Shown: positions 31,101 through 33,696 of the stretch, piece after piece
How positions within the stretch are numbered: position 1 is the first letter of the stretch
Layout of the letters: each line of letters starts with the position of its first letter
Origin: Terriglobales bacterium
Lineage (GTDB): Bacteria; Acidobacteriota; Terriglobia; Terriglobales; Acidobacteriaceae
Length of the DNA stretch: 33,696 nucleotides
Assembly: GCA_015655195.1 (NCBI GenBank)
Contig: JAATFM010000108.1
Span: 1-33,696, forward strand
Direction: 5' to 3'
Translations under genes and position numbers: made by a program
The notes under the pieces: generated by a model
What the model was told of the DNA's origin: nothing
Databases searched by the model: none
The model's input: only the letters and a program-made list of their open reading frames with translations

Positions 31101-31361
31101 CATCGTCTGTGCGCGCACGGCCTTTACATGCGGCGCGGCGAGCAGGCTGGTGACAATCGGATAAGTCACCTGATCTTCGATGACATCCGGAGGCTGCCCC
31201 ATCCAGTTCGTATGCACGATGACCTGCACATCCGAAATATCCGGCAGCGCATCCAGGGGCACATGCTGGAGCGACCAGATGCCGAAGAGCGTCAGCATCA
31301 GGACGGCAGCGAAGACGAGAAAGCGATTACGCGCACAGGCTTCGATGATTTTCGATAGCAT
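28176..31361 (-). CDS. cusA: CusA-type copper/silver efflux RND pump
   Basis: This 1061-residue inner-membrane RND protein of the heavy-metal (HME) class exports metal ions by proton antiport through a CusC-CusB-CusA trimeric complex. The three methionines that bind Cu(I)/Ag(I) in E. coli CusA (573, 623, 672) have direct counterparts at Met571 (TLYMPTALPG), Met621 (APLDMYDTT) and Met670 (NRLDMELTGI), with identical spacing. This separates it from zinc/cobalt CzcA pumps. Asp404 in IGVLVDASIVMVEN corresponds to the proton-relay Asp405. The ATG at 31359-31361 overlaps the adaptor's TGA by one base (TGATG) with GGGGGA just upstream; a GTG one codon earlier is possible. No regulator is visible in the window. 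Confidence 0.93.
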   Translation of the reverse strand: MLSKIIEACARNRFLVFAAVLMLTLFGIWSLQHVPLDALPDISDVQVIVHTNWMGQPPDVIEDQVTYPIVTSLLAAPHVKAVRAQTMFGDSYVYVVFEDGTDLYWARSRVIEYLQQISGRLPESVHPSIGPDATGAGWVYEYAIVDKSGKHSLADLRSLQDWRLRYALETVPGVAEVASIGGFVRQYQVQLDPNKLLAYGIPLSTVIDRVKASTNEVGGRVLDLNGAEYMIRGLGYLRSLDDLATIPVGSKNGTPVLVRDLGTVSFGPDIREGVAEWNGQGETVGGIIVMRQGMNALDVINGVKQKLRDIAPSLPSGVQIMSGYDRSDLIDASIKTLQRDLLEEAVIVSVVILFFLFHFRSALIAILALPIAVLVSFIPMYWLGVTSNIMSLGGIALAIGVLVDASIVMVENGYRHLAERQQNDSKPVSEAERKSILIHAAKQVGPALFYSLLIIVISFLPVFLLEAQEGRMFRPLAWTKTLAVGSSSILAITLVPVLMVMLIRGRLRPEQANPISRVTQAIYLPILRWCLRHRWLTIAVNVVFLLATFPLATRLGSQFMPPLFEGSTLYMPTALPGISIEQAKVLLQQQDRILRSFPEVASVFGTVGRSDSATDNAPLDMYDTTVMLKPREQWPAGVTYEKLIQQMDEKFQIPGLTNTWTMPVENRLDMELTGIKTPLGLKVQGADVDGIQQVASQIQNLLSGLPEIRSVFAEKVAQGFYVNVDVNRAEAARYGLTVADVQTAVASGIGGENIAENIEGRERYPINVRYQRDFRDSIDKMSGVLIGTPSGAQIPLGQVARISFSRGPAAIRDEDGALTGYIYIDLKSTDYGGFVARADKLLHDKLALPANYSFQWSGEYESELRAKQRLELILPVVFLAIFLLLYLVFHSVAEALVLIFPTIYAMSGGLLLQWLLRYNFSVAVAVGYIALFGIAVETGVVMVVYLHESLEHRLQSGRPLTNADIEEAAIEGAVHRLRPKLMTVCAVLASLVPILWESGIGSDVMKPIAAPIVGGMITSTIHVLILVPVFFVMMKERALKHGTLVSRSATVGETPSEEIQA

Positions 31362-32962
31362 CACATTCCCCCTGCCGCGTTCATGTGCAGTTGCTTCGTT
31401 GCGATGATCTGCCCATTTTTCCGGGCCATAATTATCATTTCTCCAGAGCCGCCCGAACTAAGCGAGGCCGGTCCTTCATACAGGCCATTGCCCTTGTCGG
31501 TGAGAGTTGCGGTGCTGTGGACTGCCGCCATTCCCATCTCCGGCATCGCGGCAATATGGAACGTGACCGTTACGGATGCGCCTGCAACGGGCGCGTTTCC
31601 AGATCCGGTCAGCCGCACGCGAAAGAGATTCTTACCCTCGCTCGGCGGGTTCGGATTGCTGCTGAAGTCGACCTTCACCTGCGCCGCCGTAGGCGCGCCT
31701 GCTGTTGCACCGTTGCTCCCTGTGTCCGGCGCGGTGGAAGTCAATGCCCCCGCTTCCGCCTGCAACTGGCTCTCGGAATCAATCAGGAAGTTGGCCGAAG
31801 TGACGATCGACTGATGCGGCTCCAATCCTTTGAGCACCACAAAGTCATCTCCGACACGAGGGCCGGCCGTAATCTCCTCTGGCTCAAGAAGACCGTTGCC
31901 GCGGTTAAGGAAGACCAGTTGCCGAGTACCGGATTGGAAGACAGCCGACGCGGGCACGACTAGCTGCCGCCCCAGATTGCTCTTGACATCGACATTGACG
32001 AACATGCCCGGCTTCAGCTTGAGTCCGGGATTGGCAATCGCGAGGCGCACACGCACGGTGCGCGTCGCCATGTCTACCTGAGGCAGAATCTCTTCGATCC
32101 GTCCTGTAAATGTGCGACCCGGATACGAATCCACCGTGATGGCAACGGAATCGCCCGGCTTCAGCCTTCCAATGTCATCCTGAAATATCTGCGCGTTGAC
32201 CCAGACACGCGAGAGATCGGCAACAGTGTATAAGCGCGTCGATGGCTCAACGTAGAGATTCGGCAAAGCATTTCTTTCAGTGATGAAGCCCGAGACCGGC
32301 GAGTTGATCGTGAGATCGGTGACAGGCTTGCCTGTCTCCTTCAGCTTGGCAATTTCGCTGGCGGGAACATCCCACTGCGCCAGACGCTGCTCGGCGGCGC
32401 TGGACAGCGAGCTTGCGCCCGCGGCTACGCCATCGACGGTGCTCGACTGCAACTGCTGCTGATTCTGCCGGGCGAGAAGATACTCCTGTTGCGTTGCCAC
32501 CAGATCAGGGCTGTAGACGGTGAAAAGCGGCTCGCCTTTGCGCACGTACTGATACGTTGCATTCGCAAAGACCTTGCGAATGTAGCCAGGAAAACGCACC
32601 TGCACATACGAAAGGAGACGCTCGTCAATGTCTACCGTGCCGGTCGCGCGAATGTCGTCGCTCAATATTTTGTATTCAACTGTGCCGGTCTTTACGCCGA
32701 TGCTCTGCATCCGCTCCGGTGTTAGCTGTATGGGGACGAGAGCGGCTTCCTTCGACTCAGGCACAGACATTCCGGGCATCGGCGAAGATGAAGCGGACTT
32801 TGTCGCATCGGAGGATGGACCGGAAGCAACAGGCTGCACATCACCGGACACAGGCGCATTCGTCGCGTGGGATTGCTTTGCCGAGCGATAAGCCCAGATT
32901 GCCGCGAGAACTGCCAAAGCCGTTATCCAGACGAGAGAGGTTCTCAAGACATATTTGTTCAT
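31361..32962 (-). CDS. cusB: CusB-type periplasmic adaptor with an added C-terminal YtkA-like domain
   Basis: This 533-residue membrane-fusion protein has an N-terminal membrane anchor (about 8-25), a Ser/Pro-rich segment with SPMPGMS (Met62, Met65), then the adaptor body: GTVDIDERLLSYVQVRFPGYIR, the hairpin around EYLLARQNQQQL, and the beta-barrel sequence SGFITERNALPN. Residues 409-533 are an extra Ig-like domain resembling the YtkA family, with a methionine-rich AAMPEMGMAAVH stretch that could bind copper or silver. It lacks the YHS/HMBD metal-binding domain that some CusB proteins carry near the N-terminus. It starts in an ATGA overlap with the outer-membrane component and ends in a TGATG overlap with cusA. 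Confidence 0.9.
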   Translation of the reverse strand: MNKYVLRTSLVWITALAVLAAIWAYRSAKQSHATNAPVSGDVQPVASGPSSDATKSASSSPMPGMSVPESKEAALVPIQLTPERMQSIGVKTGTVEYKILSDDIRATGTVDIDERLLSYVQVRFPGYIRKVFANATYQYVRKGEPLFTVYSPDLVATQQEYLLARQNQQQLQSSTVDGVAAGASSLSSAAEQRLAQWDVPASEIAKLKETGKPVTDLTINSPVSGFITERNALPNLYVEPSTRLYTVADLSRVWVNAQIFQDDIGRLKPGDSVAITVDSYPGRTFTGRIEEILPQVDMATRTVRVRLAIANPGLKLKPGMFVNVDVKSNLGRQLVVPASAVFQSGTRQLVFLNRGNGLLEPEEITAGPRVGDDFVVLKGLEPHQSIVTSANFLIDSESQLQAEAGALTSTAPDTGSNGATAGAPTAAQVKVDFSSNPNPPSEGKNLFRVRLTGSGNAPVAGASVTVTFHIAAMPEMGMAAVHSTATLTDKGNGLYEGPASLSSGGSGEMIIMARKNGQIIATKQLHMNAAGGM

Positions 32963-33696
32963 CGCAGTGTCGCTCCTGTCAGGGTTTCGAGGCGGGCCAG
33001 CGCCGTTTCATGGTCGAGAAGCGCCTGCGCGTATTCGAGCTTCAGGTTGAGAAGATCGTTAAAGTACAAGAGCACATGCGCGAACTGGTCTTTATTTGAG
33101 GCATAGGCGCTGAGTGTAGCCCGATAGACTGCATCGGATTGAGGGAGCAACCCTTCCCGGTACTCCTTCAGTTGGTCGTCGGCGCTCGACGCCTGCACAT
33201 ATAACTGCTGCGCCTGCGAAAGCTGCTGCGAGAGATGCGCGTCGAGCGTTTGCCGCGATGCGATGAGCCTTTCCTGCGCCTCCGCGATCTCCGCGTTGAC
33301 CCGCTTCCTGCGCGGCAGGCGCACATCGAAGGTGAACACGTAGTAGTCCCGATACCTGCGATCGGTGTTCTGGTACATGTAGCCGACTTCAAAGTCCGGC
33401 TTGCCCTCGCGCTCCGCGGATGCGACCCGCGCATCCTGCGTTTGAATTGCGCTCGCATCCACCTGAATCTGGGGATTGTTCCGTTTGACCAGCGCAAGAA
33501 GTTCCTCTGGGGTCGTCTTCAACGGTGTTTCGGTCAGGTCGCTGGTAATAATGTCGGGCGAGCCTTGATCGCGGTTGAGCAGCCCCTTGAGATGAGCCTG
33601 CACCTGCCACATCTGCTGATGGTGCATAGTAATCTCGCGCACAAGTTTCGTCCGGTTCACCTGCGCTTCGAGCACATCCTGCTGCATTCCCTGGCC
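32959..33696 (-). CDS. CusC/TolC-type outer-membrane efflux protein, C-terminal part (runs off right edge)
   Basis: The last 245 codons of an outer-membrane efflux protein are visible. They are mainly long helices of the periplasmic tunnel: GQGMQQDVLEAQVNRTKL at the edge, NNPQIQVDASAIQTQDARV, an outer-membrane strand region DFEVGYMYQNTDRRYRDYY, and a final AQALLDHETALARLETLTG. It forms the exit duct for the pump encoded downstream. Its TGA overlaps the cusB ATG by four bases (ATGA), so the order is cusC-cusB-cusA in one operon. The signal peptide and N-terminal half lie beyond the window. Confidence 0.9.
   Translation of the reverse strand, partial: GQGMQQDVLEAQVNRTKLVREITMHHQQMWQVQAHLKGLLNRDQGSPDIITSDLTETPLKTTPEELLALVKRNNPQIQVDASAIQTQDARVASAEREGKPDFEVGYMYQNTDRRYRDYYVFTFDVRLPRRKRVNAEIAEAQERLIASRQTLDAHLSQQLSQAQQLYVQASSADDQLKEYREGLLPQSDAVYRATLSAYASNKDQFAHVLLYFNDLLNLKLEYAQALLDHETALARLETLTGATLR

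Overview
The window looks like a chromosomal piece of a GC-rich Acidobacteriota bacterium, probably class Terriglobia. The grounds are two very large Oar-type TonB-dependent receptors with an N-terminal carboxypeptidase-regulatory domain, a Tat-exported GH79 enzyme, and many small hairpin repeats between genes whose frame translations (for example HPERSEGS) recur in genomes of that group. The taxonomic call is an inference from gene content. No rRNA, tRNA or CRISPR array was found.

Left part (1-12.0 kb): the start of miaA with a 62-residue membrane protein overlapping it, then purD, a double zinc-ribbon protein and rpsU. Two exported proteins of unknown function follow on the minus strand. 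On the plus strand come an S15/CocE-type exported hydrolase, a 42-residue ribbon-helix-helix protein, a Tat-exported GH79 glycosidase, and the translation-termination pair prfA-prmC. The space around rpsU (2.25-3.51 kb) is filled with dispersed hairpin repeats.

Centre (12.0-25.2 kb): a two-armed locus around a divergent control region at 19.25-19.69 kb. The minus arm reads membrane regulator-like protein, TonB-dependent receptor, GH43 glycosidase. The plus arm reads ECF sigma factor, overlapping membrane anti-sigma factor, second TonB-dependent receptor. This resembles a polysaccharide-uptake locus with two control proteins. It is the best candidate for an under-described system here, but the link between the arms is inferred from layout only.

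Right part (25.4-33.7 kb): a dienelactone-hydrolase-like enzyme, a 0.67-kb stretch without a recognisable gene, a DEAD-box-family RNA helicase whose motif II reads DEVD, a convergent two-way terminator, and a minus-strand copper/silver efflux operon (cusC-like, cusB-like, cusA-like) with stop/start overlaps, running off the right edge. CusA keeps the three substrate methionines of E. coli CusA, and the adaptor carries an extra C-terminal domain.

The most unusual non-coding signal is a set of at least five interspersed repeat families. Several keep constant outer arms while the inner stem is exchanged for a different but still self-complementary sequence. One full copy with 12-bp perfect terminal inverted repeats sits exactly between the convergent prmC and GH43 genes and includes the prmC stop codon.
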